DNA of 38,358 nt, taken from DATACN01 sp038215095. Its GTDB lineage: Bacteria > Actinomycetota > Thermoleophilia > Solirubrobacterales > Thermoleophilaceae. Made by a program: the position numbers and the translations under genes. The notes below the pieces were generated by a model. It saw only the letters and a list, made by a program, of their open reading frames with translations. It was not told the origin of the DNA and did not search any database. Numbering within the stretch: the stretch's first letter is position 1; each line of letters opens with the position of its first letter. The DNA lies in the NCBI GenBank assembly GCA_038215095.1, contig JBBQRG010000021.1:1-38358 (forward strand). The letters are read 5' to 3'. Shown piece by piece: positions 28,616 to 37,612 of the stretch.

Positions 28616-30145
28616 ATGCTCCAGCTGACAGGCACCGGACTCTCGGCTCGCGACGTGGTCGCGGTGGCGAGGGACGGCGCGCCGGTCGAGCTGGCGAGCG
28701 AGGCCGCCGAGGCGATGGAGCGAAGCGCGGAGGTGGTGGCCCGGCTGACCGCGCACACCGAGCCCGTCTATGGCGTCTCGACCGGGTTCGGCTCGCTCGC
28801 GAACGTGGCGATCGCGCCCGAGCGGCGCGAGGAGCTGCAGCGCTCGCTGGTGCGCTCGCACGCGGCGGGCATGGGCCCGCCGGTGGAGACCGAGGTGGTG
28901 CGGGCGATGATGCTGCTGCGTGCGCGCACGCTCGCGATGGGCTTCTCGGGCGCGCGTCCGGCGGTGGCCGAGACGATCCTCGCGCTGCTGAATGCCGGCC
29001 TCACCCCGGTCGTGCCGGAGCACGGCTCGCTCGGTGCCAGCGGCGACCTCGCGCCGCTCGCACACTGCGCCCTCGTGCTGATCGGGGAGGGCGACGTCGA
29101 GGACCGCGACGGGGGGCGAAAAGCAGCGGGCGATGCGCTTAGTGAGGCAGACATAGAGCCCCTGACCCTGGGTCCGAAGGAGGGGCTCGCCCTAATCAAC
29201 GGCACCGACGGCATGCTCGGAATGCTGCTGCTGGCGGCGCACGACCTCGGCCGGCTGCTCAGGGTGGCCGACATCACGGCGGCGATGTCGGTGGAGGCGC
29301 TGCTGGGCACCGACCGGGTGTTCGCCGAGGACCTGATCGCGCTGCGGCCGCTGGCCGGGCAGGCCGAAAGCGCGGCCAACCTGCGGCGGCTGCTGGCCGG
29401 CTCGCCGATCGTGGCCAGCCACCGCTACGGCGACGACCGCGTTCAGGACGCCTACTCGCTGCGCTGCGCGCCGCAGGTGAACGGGGCGGCGCGTGATGCC
29501 CTCGCGCACGCGGAGTCCGTGGCGGCGGCCGAGCTGCTGTCGGCGATCGACAACCCGATGGTGCTGCCCGACGGGCGCGTGGAGTCGTGCGGCAACTTCC
29601 ACGGTGCACCGCTCGGGTTCGCGTGCGACTTCCTGGCCATCGCGGTGGCCGAGGTCGGCGGGATCTCGGAGCGGCGCACCGACCGGTTGCTCGACGCCTC
29701 GCGCTCGGAGGGGCTGCCGCCGTTCCTCACGCGCGATGCGGGGGTCGGCTCGGGGCTGATGCTCGGCCAGTACACGCAGGCCGCGATGACCAGCGAGAAC
29801 CGCCGGCTGGCCGCGCCCGCCAGCGTCGGCTCGCTTCCCACCAGCGCCATGCAGGAGGATCACGTGTCGATGGGTTGGTCCGCCGCTCGCAAGCTGCGCC
29901 GGGCGCTCGGCAACCTCGGGCGCATCCTCGCCGTCGAGCTGACCTGCGCCGCCCACGGGCTCGACCTGCGCGCGCCGCTCGAGCCTGGAGCGGGGGGCAA
30001 GGCGGCGCTGGCGGCGGTGCGCGAGCGCGTCGAGGGGCCCGGCCCGGATCGCTGGCTGGCGCCCGAGCTGGCGAAGGCAGAGGAGCTCGTGGCGGGCGGT
30101 GCGCTGCTGGAAGCGGTCGAGGCTGCCGTCGGGGAGCTGGCGTGA
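28616..30145 (+). CDS. hutH: Histidine ammonia-lyase
   Basis: 509 residues, ATG 28616. It removes ammonia from histidine to give urocanate. The MIO-forming ASG is at 141-143 in EHGSLGASGDLAPLAHCAL; other active-site marks are Tyr in PVYGVSTGFGSL, ALINGTDGM, YSLRCAPQVNG, NFHGAPLG and YTQAAMTSENRRLA. These distinguish it from the divergent paralogue. It is the first gene of a five-gene run; its TGA overlaps the GTG of hutU. No ribosome site is visible before ATG, consistent with a leaderless message. Confidence 0.95.
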   Translation: MLQLTGTGLSARDVVAVARDGAPVELASEAAEAMERSAEVVARLTAHTEPVYGVSTGFGSLANVAIAPERREELQRSLVRSHAAGMGPPVETEVVRAMMLLRARTLAMGFSGARPAVAETILALLNAGLTPVVPEHGSLGASGDLAPLAHCALVLIGEGDVEDRDGGRKAAGDALSEADIEPLTLGPKEGLALINGTDGMLGMLLLAAHDLGRLLRVADITAAMSVEALLGTDRVFAEDLIALRPLAGQAESAANLRRLLAGSPIVASHRYGDDRVQDAYSLRCAPQVNGAARDALAHAESVAAAELLSAIDNPMVLPDGRVESCGNFHGAPLGFACDFLAIAVAEVGGISERRTDRLLDASRSEGLPPFLTRDAGVGSGLMLGQYTQAAMTSENRRLAAPASVGSLPTSAMQEDHVSMGWSAARKLRRALGNLGRILAVELTCAAHGLDLRAPLEPGAGGKAALAAVRERVEGPGPDRWLAPELAKAEELVAGGALLEAVEAAVGELA

Positions 30146-31815
30146 GCAGCGCCGTTCACGGCCCGCGCGAGGTCCGCGCCCCGCGTGGCACCGAGCGGTC
30201 CTGCCGGGGCTGGCAGCAGGAGGCCGTGCTGCGAATGCTCATGAACAACCTCGACCCCGACGTGGCCGAGCGGCCGGACGACCTCGTGGTCTACGGCGGC
30301 ACGGGCCGCGCCGCGCGCTCGTGGGAGGCCTTCGACGCGATCGTGCGCACCCTCCGCCAGCTCGCCGAGGACGAGACGCTGCTCGTGCAGTCGGGCAAGC
30401 CCGTCGGCGTGATGCGCACGCACGAGTGGGCGCCGCGCGTGCTGATCGCCAACTCGAATCTCGTGCCCGAGTGGGCCACCTGGGACGAGTTCCGCCGGCT
30501 CGAGGACCTCGGCCTGACGATGTACGGGCAGATGACCGCGGGGTCGTGGATCTACATCGGCACCCAGGGCATCGTGCAGGGCACCTACGAGTGCTTCGCC
30601 GAGATCGCCCGGCGCAACCACGGAGGCTCGCTGGCTGGCACGATCACCCTGACCGCCGGGCTCGGCGGCATGGGCGGCGCGCAGCCGCTGGCGGTGACGA
30701 TGAACGACGGCGTGGTGCTGTGCGTGGAGGTGGATCCCGAGCGGATCCAGCGGCGCCTCGACACGCGCTACCTCGACGAGCAGGCCGACGACCTCGACGA
30801 CGCCATCGCGCGCTGCCGCGCCGCGAAGGCCGACAGGCGCCCGCTCAGCGTGGGCTTGCTGGGCAACGCGGCCGACGTGTTCCAGACCCTGCTGAAGACC
30901 GGCTTCGAGGCAGACATCGTCACCGACCAGACCAGCGCGCACGACCCGCTCAACGGCTACGTGCCGGACGGGCTCGGCCTGGAGGAGGCGGCACGGCTCC
31001 GCGTGGACGACCCGGACGAGTACGTGAAGCGCTCGCGCCGCTCGATCGCCGCCCACTGCGCGGCGATGGTGGGCTTCCTCGACCGGGGCTCGGAGGTGTT
31101 CGACTACGGCAACAGTTTGCGCCCCGAGGCCCAGCTCGGCGGCTTCGAGCGCGCCTTCGCCTACCCCGGCTTCGTGCCCGCCTACGTGCGCCCGCTGTTC
31201 TGCGAGGGCAAGGGGCCGTTTCGCTGGGTGGCGCTCTCGGGCGACCCCGACGACATCGCGGCCACCGACCGCGCCGTGCTCGACGAGTTCCCCGACGACG
31301 AGCGGCTTGGGCGCTGGATCCGCCAGGCCGGCGAGAAGATCGCCTTCCAGGGGCTGCCGGCGCGCATCTGCTGGCTCGGCTACGGCGAGCGCGCGCGCCT
31401 GGGGCTGCGCTTCAACGAGATGGTGAGAAACGGCGAGGTGAAGGCGCCGATCGTGATCGGCCGCGACCACCTCGACTCGGGCTCTGTGGCATCGCCGTAC
31501 CGGGAGACCGAGGACATGAAGGACGAGTCCGACGCGATCGCAGACTGGCCGCTCCTCAACGCCCTCGTGAACACCAGCGCCGGCGCGTCGTGGGTGAGCA
31601 TCCACCACGGCGGCGGAGTGGGCATCGGGCGCTCGATCCACGCCGGGATGGTGTGCGTCGCCGACGGGACGGACCTCGCCGCCGCGAAGCTCGCGCGGGT
31701 GCTCACCACCGACCCCGGCATGGGCGTGATCCGCCACGTGGACGCCGGCTATGACGAGGCAATCGCGGTGGCGGAGGAGCGCGAGGTGCGGATTCCGATG
31801 CGCGAGGGCGAGTGA
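30142..31815 (+). CDS. hutU: Urocanate hydratase
   Basis: 557 residues, the usual length, from GTG 30142 within a GTGA overlap. It converts urocanate to imidazolone propionate with a tightly bound NAD+. Marks: LVVYGGTGRAARSWEAFDAI, LVQSGKPVGVMRTHEWAPRV, GQMTAGSWIYIGTQGIVQGT, the NAD-binding GLGGMGGAQPLA, QTSAHDPLNGYVP, and the catalytic-Cys segment RICWLGYGERARLGLRFN. The closing SIHHGGGVGIGRSIHAG-type block is present as WVSIHHGGGVGIG. It is intact and co-transcribed with hutH and the deformylase gene. Confidence 0.96.
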   Translation: MSSAVHGPREVRAPRGTERSCRGWQQEAVLRMLMNNLDPDVAERPDDLVVYGGTGRAARSWEAFDAIVRTLRQLAEDETLLVQSGKPVGVMRTHEWAPRVLIANSNLVPEWATWDEFRRLEDLGLTMYGQMTAGSWIYIGTQGIVQGTYECFAEIARRNHGGSLAGTITLTAGLGGMGGAQPLAVTMNDGVVLCVEVDPERIQRRLDTRYLDEQADDLDDAIARCRAAKADRRPLSVGLLGNAADVFQTLLKTGFEADIVTDQTSAHDPLNGYVPDGLGLEEAARLRVDDPDEYVKRSRRSIAAHCAAMVGFLDRGSEVFDYGNSLRPEAQLGGFERAFAYPGFVPAYVRPLFCEGKGPFRWVALSGDPDDIAATDRAVLDEFPDDERLGRWIRQAGEKIAFQGLPARICWLGYGERARLGLRFNEMVRNGEVKAPIVIGRDHLDSGSVASPYRETEDMKDESDAIADWPLLNALVNTSAGASWVSIHHGGGVGIGRSIHAGMVCVADGTDLAAAKLARVLTTDPGMGVIRHVDAGYDEAIAVAEEREVRIPMREGE

Positions 31816-32390
31816 GCGTCCGCGAGATCGCGACCGTCGGCCACCCGGTCCTGCGCGAGCGCGCGCGGGAGGTAAGCGAGGAGGAGCTGCGCTCGCCCGG
31901 GCTGCAGGCGCTGATCGACGACATGATCGAAACGATGCGCGACGCCTCGGGCGCCGGCCTGGCGGCCAACCAGGTGAACGACCTGCACCGCGTGGCTGTG
32001 GTCGAGGTGCGCGAGGGCAACCCGCGCTACCCCTACAAGCCCCCGATCCCGCTCACGGTGATGGTGAACCCGGAGGTCGAGCCGCTCGGCGACGAGAAGG
32101 TCGAGATCAACGAGGGCTGCCTCTCGGTGCCCGACCTGCGCGGCACGCTCGAGCGCCACGCGGCGGTGCGAGTGCGCTACCTCGACCGCGACGGCGAGCG
32201 GCACGAGGAGGAGCACCGCGGGCTCAGCGCCGGCACCTTCCAGCACGAGCTCGACCACCTGAACGGGGTCCTCTTCCTCGATCGCGTCGGCGACCCGTCG
32301 ACATTCAGCACCTGGGAGCAGTTCGACGCCCACCACCGCGACGACTGGATCGCCCGCGCGCGGGCGATCGAGGAGCGCGCCGGCCGGTGA
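31812..32390 (+). CDS. def: Peptide-deformylase-family protein inside the hut operon
   Basis: 192 residues, GTG 31812 in a GTGA overlap. All three family motifs are intact: GAGLAANQ (47-54), EGCLS (101-105, metal Cys103) and HELDH (145-149, two metal His and catalytic Glu146). Peptide deformylase removes formyl from N-terminal Met of new proteins. Here it sits between hutU and hutF with coupled starts at both ends. Histidine breakdown by HutF yields N-formylglutamate, which needs a deformylase, and no hutG is seen. It may therefore act on formylglutamate; that is a hypothesis, and a normal def placed here by chance is the simpler alternative. Confidence 0.9.
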   Translation: MSVREIATVGHPVLRERAREVSEEELRSPGLQALIDDMIETMRDASGAGLAANQVNDLHRVAVVEVREGNPRYPYKPPIPLTVMVNPEVEPLGDEKVEINEGCLSVPDLRGTLERHAAVRVRYLDRDGERHEEEHRGLSAGTFQHELDHLNGVLFLDRVGDPSTFSTWEQFDAHHRDDWIARARAIEERAGR

Positions 32391-33649
32391 CCCGGATCTG
32401 GTGCGAGCTGGCGTGGCTCGGGGGCGAGCCGGCCGAGCCGGGCGTGCTGCTGGAGGTCGAAGGTGAGCGCCTGCGCGCAGTCGAGGCGGGGGTCGAGGCC
32501 CCGGACGACGCTGAGCGGCTTGCCGGCCTGACGCTGCCGGGCCTGGCCAATGCGCACTCGCACGCCTTCCAGCGGGCGCTGCGCGGGCACACGCAGGGCG
32601 GCGGCAAGGGCTCGTTCTGGACCTGGCGCGAGCAGATGTACGAGCTGGCGGGGAGCCTCGACCCCGACTCGTGCTTCGCGATCTCGCGCGCGGCGTTCGG
32701 CGAGATGGCGCTCGCCGGGATCACGTGCGTGGGCGAGTTCCACTATCTCCACGCGGAGGGGAACGCGATGGGCGAGGCGGTGATCGCCGCGGCGGGGGAG
32801 GCCGGCATCCGCATCACGCTCCTCGATGCGTGTTACCTGCACGGCGGCATCGAGGGCTTCCGCGACAAGGACGCGCGTGCCTGGGCCGAGCGTGTCGGCG
32901 CGCTGCGAGAAGGGCCGGCGGTGCGGGTGGGCGCGGCGATCCACAGCGTGCGGGCGGTCGATCCGGAGTCGGCGCGCGTGGTGGCCGAGTGGGCGGGCGA
33001 TCGGCCGCTCCACGCGCACGTGTCAGAGCAGCCCAAGGAGAACGAGGAATGCCTGGCCGCCCACGGCCGCACGCCCACGGCACTGCTAGCCGACGCCGGC
33101 GCGCTGGCGGGCAACTTCACCGCCGTGCACGCCACGCACCTCACCCGCGAGGACATCGCGCTGCTCGGCGAGGCGGGGGCGACCTGCTGCCTCTGCCCGA
33201 CGACCGAGCGCGACCTGGCAGACGGCATCGGGCCGGCACGCGAGCTGCGCGCCGCCGGTGCGGCTATGGCCGTGGGCAGCGACTCCCAGGCCGTGATCGA
33301 CCTCTTCGAGGAGGCGCGGGCGATCGAGCTGGACGAGCGGCTCGCGACGGGCGAGCGCGGCAATCACCGGCCTGCCGGCCTGCTGCGCGCGGCGACCGCC
33401 TGGGGCCACGCGGCGCTCGGCTGGCCCGAGGCCGGCGAGCTGCGGGTGGGCGCGCTCGCCGACCTGGTGAACGTCGACCTCGACGGCGTGCGCCTGGCCG
33501 GCACGACGCCGGAGACCGCGCTTGACTCGGTGGTATTCGCCGCAGCCGCGCCCGACGTGCGCCACGCGATGGTGGGCGGCCGCTGGATCGTGCGCGACGG
33601 CGCGCACGTCTCGCTCGACGTGGCGGCGGAGTTGAGGGCCGCGCTGTGA
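32387..33649 (+). CDS. hutF: Formimidoylglutamate deiminase
   Basis: 420 residues, GTG 32387 in a GTGA overlap. An amidohydrolase-superfamily enzyme converting N-formimidoyl-glutamate to N-formyl-glutamate plus ammonia. Seen: metal ligands in LANAHSHAFQRALRGHT, WTWREQMYELA, HAHVSEQPKENEECLAAHGR, AVHATHLT, the closing Asp in AVGSDSQAVIDLFEEAR and the STATIC-type C-terminal RHAMVGGRWIVRDG. The SDSQ and SEQ...E motifs favour HutF over related deaminases. Its product requires deformylation, which ties it to the deformylase-family gene directly upstream. Confidence 0.9.
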   Translation: MTRIWCELAWLGGEPAEPGVLLEVEGERLRAVEAGVEAPDDAERLAGLTLPGLANAHSHAFQRALRGHTQGGGKGSFWTWREQMYELAGSLDPDSCFAISRAAFGEMALAGITCVGEFHYLHAEGNAMGEAVIAAAGEAGIRITLLDACYLHGGIEGFRDKDARAWAERVGALREGPAVRVGAAIHSVRAVDPESARVVAEWAGDRPLHAHVSEQPKENEECLAAHGRTPTALLADAGALAGNFTAVHATHLTREDIALLGEAGATCCLCPTTERDLADGIGPARELRAAGAAMAVGSDSQAVIDLFEEARAIELDERLATGERGNHRPAGLLRAATAWGHAALGWPEAGELRVGALADLVNVDLDGVRLAGTTPETALDSVVFAAAAPDVRHAMVGGRWIVRDGAHVSLDVAAELRAAL

Positions 33650-34842
33650 CCACGCTTGTGATCGACGACATCGGCCTGCTCGTGACCGGCAACCCGGACC
33701 TTGGGGAGGGGCCGCTCGGCACGCTGCGCGACGCGGCACTCGTGGTCGAGGACGGGCGCGTCGCGAGGATCGAGGCGGCCGGCGCGCAGGGGGACGAGCG
33801 CATCGACGCGGCAGGCCGCTGCGTGATCCCCGGCTTCGTGGACAGCCACACGCACCTCGTCTTCGCGGGCGACCGCGGCGACGAGTTCGCCGCCCGTATG
33901 GCCGGCGCGCCCTACGCCGCGGGCGGGATACGGGTGACCACCGAGGCCACCCGCGCCGCGACCAGTGAGGAGCTGAAGGCGCTGGCGGAGACCAGGAAGC
34001 GCGAGGCCCTGCGCGCGGGCATCACCCACCTCGAGATCAAGTCGGGCTACGGCCTCGACGTGAACACGGAGCGGCGCTGCTGCGAGGTGGCCGCAGAGCT
34101 CACCGACGACGCCACCTTCCTCGGCGCGCACGTGGTGCCGAGCGAGTACGAGGGCCGCGCCGGCGACTACGTCGAGCTGGTCTGCGGCGCGATGCTCGAG
34201 GCCTGCGCCGCGCACGTGAAGTGGATCGACGTGTTCTGCGAGGAGGGGGCCTTCGACGAGGACCAGTCGCGGGCCGTGCTAGAGGCCGGCCGCGAGGCCG
34301 GCCTCGGCCTGCGCGTGCACGGCAACCAGCTCGGCCCGGGAGCGGGCGTGAGGCTGGCGGTCGAGCAGGGCGCCGCCTCGGTCGACCACTGCACCTACCT
34401 GACCGACGACGACGTGGGAGCCCTGGCCGGCAGCGACACCGTGGCCACCTTCCTCCCCGCCACCGACTTCTCCACCCGCCAGCCCTATCCGGACGCCAGG
34501 CGGGTGATCGACGCGGGCGCGAGCGTCGCGATCGCCACCAACACCAACCCCGGCTCGAGCTACACGACCTCGATGGCCTTCTGCCTGGCGCTTGCGGTGA
34601 GGGACATGGGGATGACGGCCGAGGAGGCGCTGGCCGCGGCCACCACCGGCGGCGCCCGGGCGCTGCGGCGCACGGACGTCGGCCACCTCGCGCCGGGCGC
34701 CAGAGCCGACGCCGCGATCCTCGCGGCCCCCTCCTACACGCACCTCGTCTACCGGCCGGGCGTGCCGCTGGTGGCGGCGACCCTGGTGGGCGGCGAGCCG
34801 GCCTGGATCGACCCGGACTCCGGGCCGGCGCCCGCCCGCTGA
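33646..34842 (+). CDS. hutI: Imidazolonepropionase
   Basis: 398 residues, GTG 33646 in a GTGA overlap. It opens the imidazolone ring to give formimidoylglutamate. Motifs: GFVDSHTHLVFAGDRGDEFA, MAGAPYAAGGI, LEIKSGYGLD, HVVPSEY, the loop His in LRVHGNQLG, DHCTYL, and ATNTNPGSSYTTSMAFCLAL. The usual Asp of ATDFNPG is Asn here, a variant I believe is common in actinobacterial HutI. It is the last gene of the coupled hut set; the next gene starts 25 bases on and is unrelated. Confidence 0.94.
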   Translation: MTTLVIDDIGLLVTGNPDLGEGPLGTLRDAALVVEDGRVARIEAAGAQGDERIDAAGRCVIPGFVDSHTHLVFAGDRGDEFAARMAGAPYAAGGIRVTTEATRAATSEELKALAETRKREALRAGITHLEIKSGYGLDVNTERRCCEVAAELTDDATFLGAHVVPSEYEGRAGDYVELVCGAMLEACAAHVKWIDVFCEEGAFDEDQSRAVLEAGREAGLGLRVHGNQLGPGAGVRLAVEQGAASVDHCTYLTDDDVGALAGSDTVATFLPATDFSTRQPYPDARRVIDAGASVAIATNTNPGSSYTTSMAFCLALAVRDMGMTAEEALAAATTGGARALRRTDVGHLAPGARADAAILAAPSYTHLVYRPGVPLVAATLVGGEPAWIDPDSGPAPAR

Positions 34843-34867
34843 TTCGCTGGTTGCCAGACTGAGTCCT

Positions 34868-36325
34868 GTGCACAGGACCTGCCTGCTTTCACTGCTGGTC
34901 GCGGCCGCGTTGCTGCCGGGCTGCGGCGGCTCGAGTGACAAGATCGCTGACGCAGGTCCAGCCGCCGGGGCGCGGGCAACGCGCTCCGGCCACGACTGGA
35001 CCCGGTTCGGCTACGACGCCCAGCGCTCCAACCACGCGCCGCGATCGCTGCTGCGCAGCGTCAGCGGGCTCAAGCGCCGCCAGGTGAAGCTGCCGGGCAC
35101 GGTCGACAGCTCGCCGATCTACCTCCACTCCGTGCGCGTGAAGGGCAAGCAGCGCGACGTGTTCTTCGTGACGACCACCTACGGGCGCACGCTCGCGATC
35201 GAGGCGCGCACCGGCAAGCGCCTGTGGCAGTTCGTCCCAAAGGGCATCAACGCCTGGGAGGGCAGCGCGCAGATCACCAACACCACGCCCGTGTCCGACC
35301 CGGGCCGCCGCTACCTCTACGTCGCCTCGCCGAACGGGTTGATCCACAAGCTGTCCGTGGCGAGCGGCAGGGAGGCATCGGGGCGCTGGCCGGTGAAGGT
35401 CACCAAGGACGCCACCCACGAGAAGCTCGCCTCCCCCCTGAACATCTCCGGGCGCTACGTGCTGGCCACGACCGGCGGCTACATCGGCGACGCGCCGCCC
35501 TACCAGGGCCACGTGCTGAGCATCTCACGCGCGAGCGGCCGCCTGGGGGGCGTGTTCAACTCGCTCTGCGCCGATCGCCACCAGATCATCCAGCCGAGCA
35601 GCTGCAAGTCGAGCGACTCGGCCATCTGGTCCCGTGCGGGCGCCGTGGTGATGCCGGGGAGCGAGCGCATCCTCGTGACCACGGGCAACGCCCCCTATGA
35701 CGGCAAGACGGACTTCGGGGACACCGTGCTGATGCTCTCTTCGCGCGCCCGCGGCGTGGTGCAGACCTACACCCCGGCCGAGCAGAAGCAGCTCGAGGAC
35801 AGCGACGGCGACCTCGGCTCGACCGCCCCCGCGCTCCTGCCGGAGAGCAAGCCGCGCGTGGGGGTGCAGGGCGGCAAGGACAACAAGCTGCGCGTGATCT
35901 CGCTATCGAGGATGAACGGCCGCAACCGCACGCCGGGGGCCGCGCTCGGCGGCGAGCTGCAGGTCCTGCAGCAGCCGAGCAGCCAGCTCTTCACCGCGCC
36001 GGCGGTGGCCGGAAGTCGCGTCTTCGTGGGGTCGGCCAATGCGATCGTCGCCTACGACCTGAAGGGCTCGCTGCTGAAGGAGGCCTGGTTTCGCCTCCAT
36101 GCCGGCACCTCGCCGGTGATCGCAGGCGGCAAGCTGCTGGTGTTCGACCCGACCGGCGGCGGCCTGCGGATCTACCGCCCGTCCGACGGCAAGCTGCTTC
36201 GCACGCTGCCCGCGGGCGACGGCCACTGGAACTCGCCGGCCGTCGGGGACGGCCGCATCGCCCTGCCGGAGGGCGACGCCAACGACCACGCGAAGTCCGG
36301 CGTCCTGGACATCTACTCGCGCTGA
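34868..36325 (+). CDS. Lipoprotein with PQQ-like β-propeller repeats
   Basis: 485 residues, GTG 34868. A signal peptide with lipobox (SLLVAAALLPGCGGSS, Cys at about 19) predicts membrane anchoring on the outside. The mature part has PQQ/BamB-type blades: DWTRFGYDAQRSNHAP, VTTTYGRTLAIEARTGKRLW, YVASPNGLIHKLSVASGREA, ATTGGYIGD, VFVGSANAIVAYDLKGSLL and LRIYRPSDGKLLRTLP. There is no catalytic set typical of quinoprotein dehydrogenases, so scaffold or ligand binding is more likely. Its end overlaps the convergent membrane-protein gene by 13 bases. Confidence 0.82.
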   Translation: MHRTCLLSLLVAAALLPGCGGSSDKIADAGPAAGARATRSGHDWTRFGYDAQRSNHAPRSLLRSVSGLKRRQVKLPGTVDSSPIYLHSVRVKGKQRDVFFVTTTYGRTLAIEARTGKRLWQFVPKGINAWEGSAQITNTTPVSDPGRRYLYVASPNGLIHKLSVASGREASGRWPVKVTKDATHEKLASPLNISGRYVLATTGGYIGDAPPYQGHVLSISRASGRLGGVFNSLCADRHQIIQPSSCKSSDSAIWSRAGAVVMPGSERILVTTGNAPYDGKTDFGDTVLMLSSRARGVVQTYTPAEQKQLEDSDGDLGSTAPALLPESKPRVGVQGGKDNKLRVISLSRMNGRNRTPGAALGGELQVLQQPSSQLFTAPAVAGSRVFVGSANAIVAYDLKGSLLKEAWFRLHAGTSPVIAGGKLLVFDPTGGGLRIYRPSDGKLLRTLPAGDGHWNSPAVGDGRIALPEGDANDHAKSGVLDIYSR

Positions 36326-37194
36326 GCCAGGAGCGGGGCGACCTCCGGCACGTCCTCGCTGATCTCCCGCTCGTGTTCGATCGCCGCGTTCAGCTCGGCG
36401 CCGAACAGCAGCGCGACGTTGGTCAGCCAGAGCCACGCCACGAGCACGATGGCGCCGGCGAAGGCCCCGTAGGCCGCGCCCACGTTCACGACCTTCGACA
36501 CGTAGATCGAGAAGCCGGCCGACGCCGCCAGCCACAGGGCCACGCCGGCCGCCGCGCCGGGTGTCACCCAGCGAAACGAGCGCTGCTCGACATCGGGCGT
36601 GACGTAGTAGACGTAGGCGAACACGAGCATCGACAGCGCCACCGCGGCTGGCCAGCGCACGATGTTCCAGACATCGGCCGCCGCCGGTCCGACCCCGACG
36701 AAGCCGAACAGGTCCCTCGCGAACCCTCCGCCCACGAACACCAGCACGAGGCTCGTCAGCACGAGCGCCATCAGCACTGCGGTAGAGGCGATGTCGACCG
36801 CCTTGCGCCGCAGGAAGCTCCGCCCGTGCTCGACCTCGAACACCACGTTGAGCGCCCGGCGCGCCGACTCCAGCACGCCGGTGGTGCCATAGAGGGCGAG
36901 CACAACGCTGATCACGAGCGTCGTGGTGGCCGTGCCCTTGTTCTGCAGGGCGCCGCGCAGGGACGCGTCCAGCGGGACGAGCGCCGAGTGGGGCACGACG
37001 TCGCGCAGGTAGCCGATGATCGCGTTGTAGGTCTCCGGATACTGACCGAGCAGGCCGAGCAGCGAGAGCCCGAGCAGCGCGGTCGGGAACAGCGACATGA
37101 GCCCGTAGTAGGTCAGGGCCGCGGCGTGCTGGGTCATCTGATCGTTGTAGAACCCGATCACCGTGCGCTTGACGATCGCGCGGAAGTGGTGCAA
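36313..37194 (-). CDS. YihY/BrkB-family membrane protein
   Basis: 293 residues, TTG 37194. About six helices in the YihY (formerly RNase BN) family pattern: QHAAALTYYGLMSLFPTALL, SLLGLLGQYPE, LVISVVLALYGTTGVLES, ARRALNVVFEVEHGRSFLRR, the AVLMALVLTSLVLVFVGGG helix, FRWVTPGAAAGVALWLAASA and the closing AYGAFAGAIVLVAWLWLTNV. Members are inner-membrane proteins linked to envelope lipid transport. The gene lies 12 bases after a chimeric fragment on the same strand and may share its transcript. There is no ribosome site clear enough to fix the start. Confidence 0.87.
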   Translation of the reverse strand: MHHFRAIVKRTVIGFYNDQMTQHAAALTYYGLMSLFPTALLGLSLLGLLGQYPETYNAIIGYLRDVVPHSALVPLDASLRGALQNKGTATTTLVISVVLALYGTTGVLESARRALNVVFEVEHGRSFLRRKAVDIASTAVLMALVLTSLVLVFVGGGFARDLFGFVGVGPAAADVWNIVRWPAAVALSMLVFAYVYYVTPDVEQRSFRWVTPGAAAGVALWLAASAGFSIYVSKVVNVGAAYGAFAGAIVLVAWLWLTNVALLFGAELNAAIEHEREISEDVPEVAPLLAQRE

Positions 37195-37206
37195 CCCGCG
37201 GCCCGC

Positions 37207-37611
37207 CTAGGCGGCGGACGGGACGCCGAACGCCCGCCCGATCTGCACGTAGCTGAGCCCGCCGAAGTAGGCGAGCTCGACCACCTTGCGCCTGGCGGCG
37301 GGCAGCTCGGAGAGAGCGGTCCACACCGCGAGCCTGCCTACCCCGGCCGGGCTATGCCTCGACCGCAGGCCGCGCAGCGCGACCTGCACGCAAACGTGCC
37401 AGGCCTCGCTGCGCGACAGCAGCGCCAGCACCTGCAGCGCCACGCCGGCCACGACGATCCCGGCGGGCGCGGCCGTGATCGCCTTCTCGAACTCGGCCCA
37501 CCTGCCCGCGATGACCACGGCGAGCGCAGCGCTGACCGCCACGGACACGATCGCCGTGAGCGCCCTGCGCCTCTTCCGGCACTGCTCGCGCAGCGCCTGG
37601 AGCAGGCTCAC
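37207..37611 (-). pseudogene. Chimeric fragment: UPF0104-like membrane N-terminus joined to sigma-70 region 4
   Basis: The 134-residue frame from GTG 37611 splits into two unrelated parts. Residues 1 to about 90 match the start of lysylphosphatidylglycerol-synthase-type (UPF0104) membrane proteins: a helix TAIVSVAVSAALAVVIAG, then WAEFEKAITAAPAGIVVAGV and ALLSRSEAWHVCV. From about residue 97, ALSELPAARRKVVELAYFGG and LSYVQIGRAFGVP is ECF sigma-factor region 4, cut off before its last helix. The whole membrane domain of one and regions 2-3 of the other are missing. It looks like a deletion fusion rather than a working gene, though it is coupled to the gene upstream (stop and start two bases apart). 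Confidence 0.65.
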
Positions 37612-37612
37612 A

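Noticed and set aside
29860..31737. Long antisense frame of 625 codons opposite hutU and hutH
   Set aside because: It is a shadow: the opposite strand encodes clear HutU and HutH, and the antisense translation has no domain.
33646..34842. Asn in place of the usual Asp in the HutI ATDFNPG motif as a defect
   Set aside because: I recall ATNxNPGSSY as a normal variant in actinobacterial HutI, so I do not treat it as loss of function.
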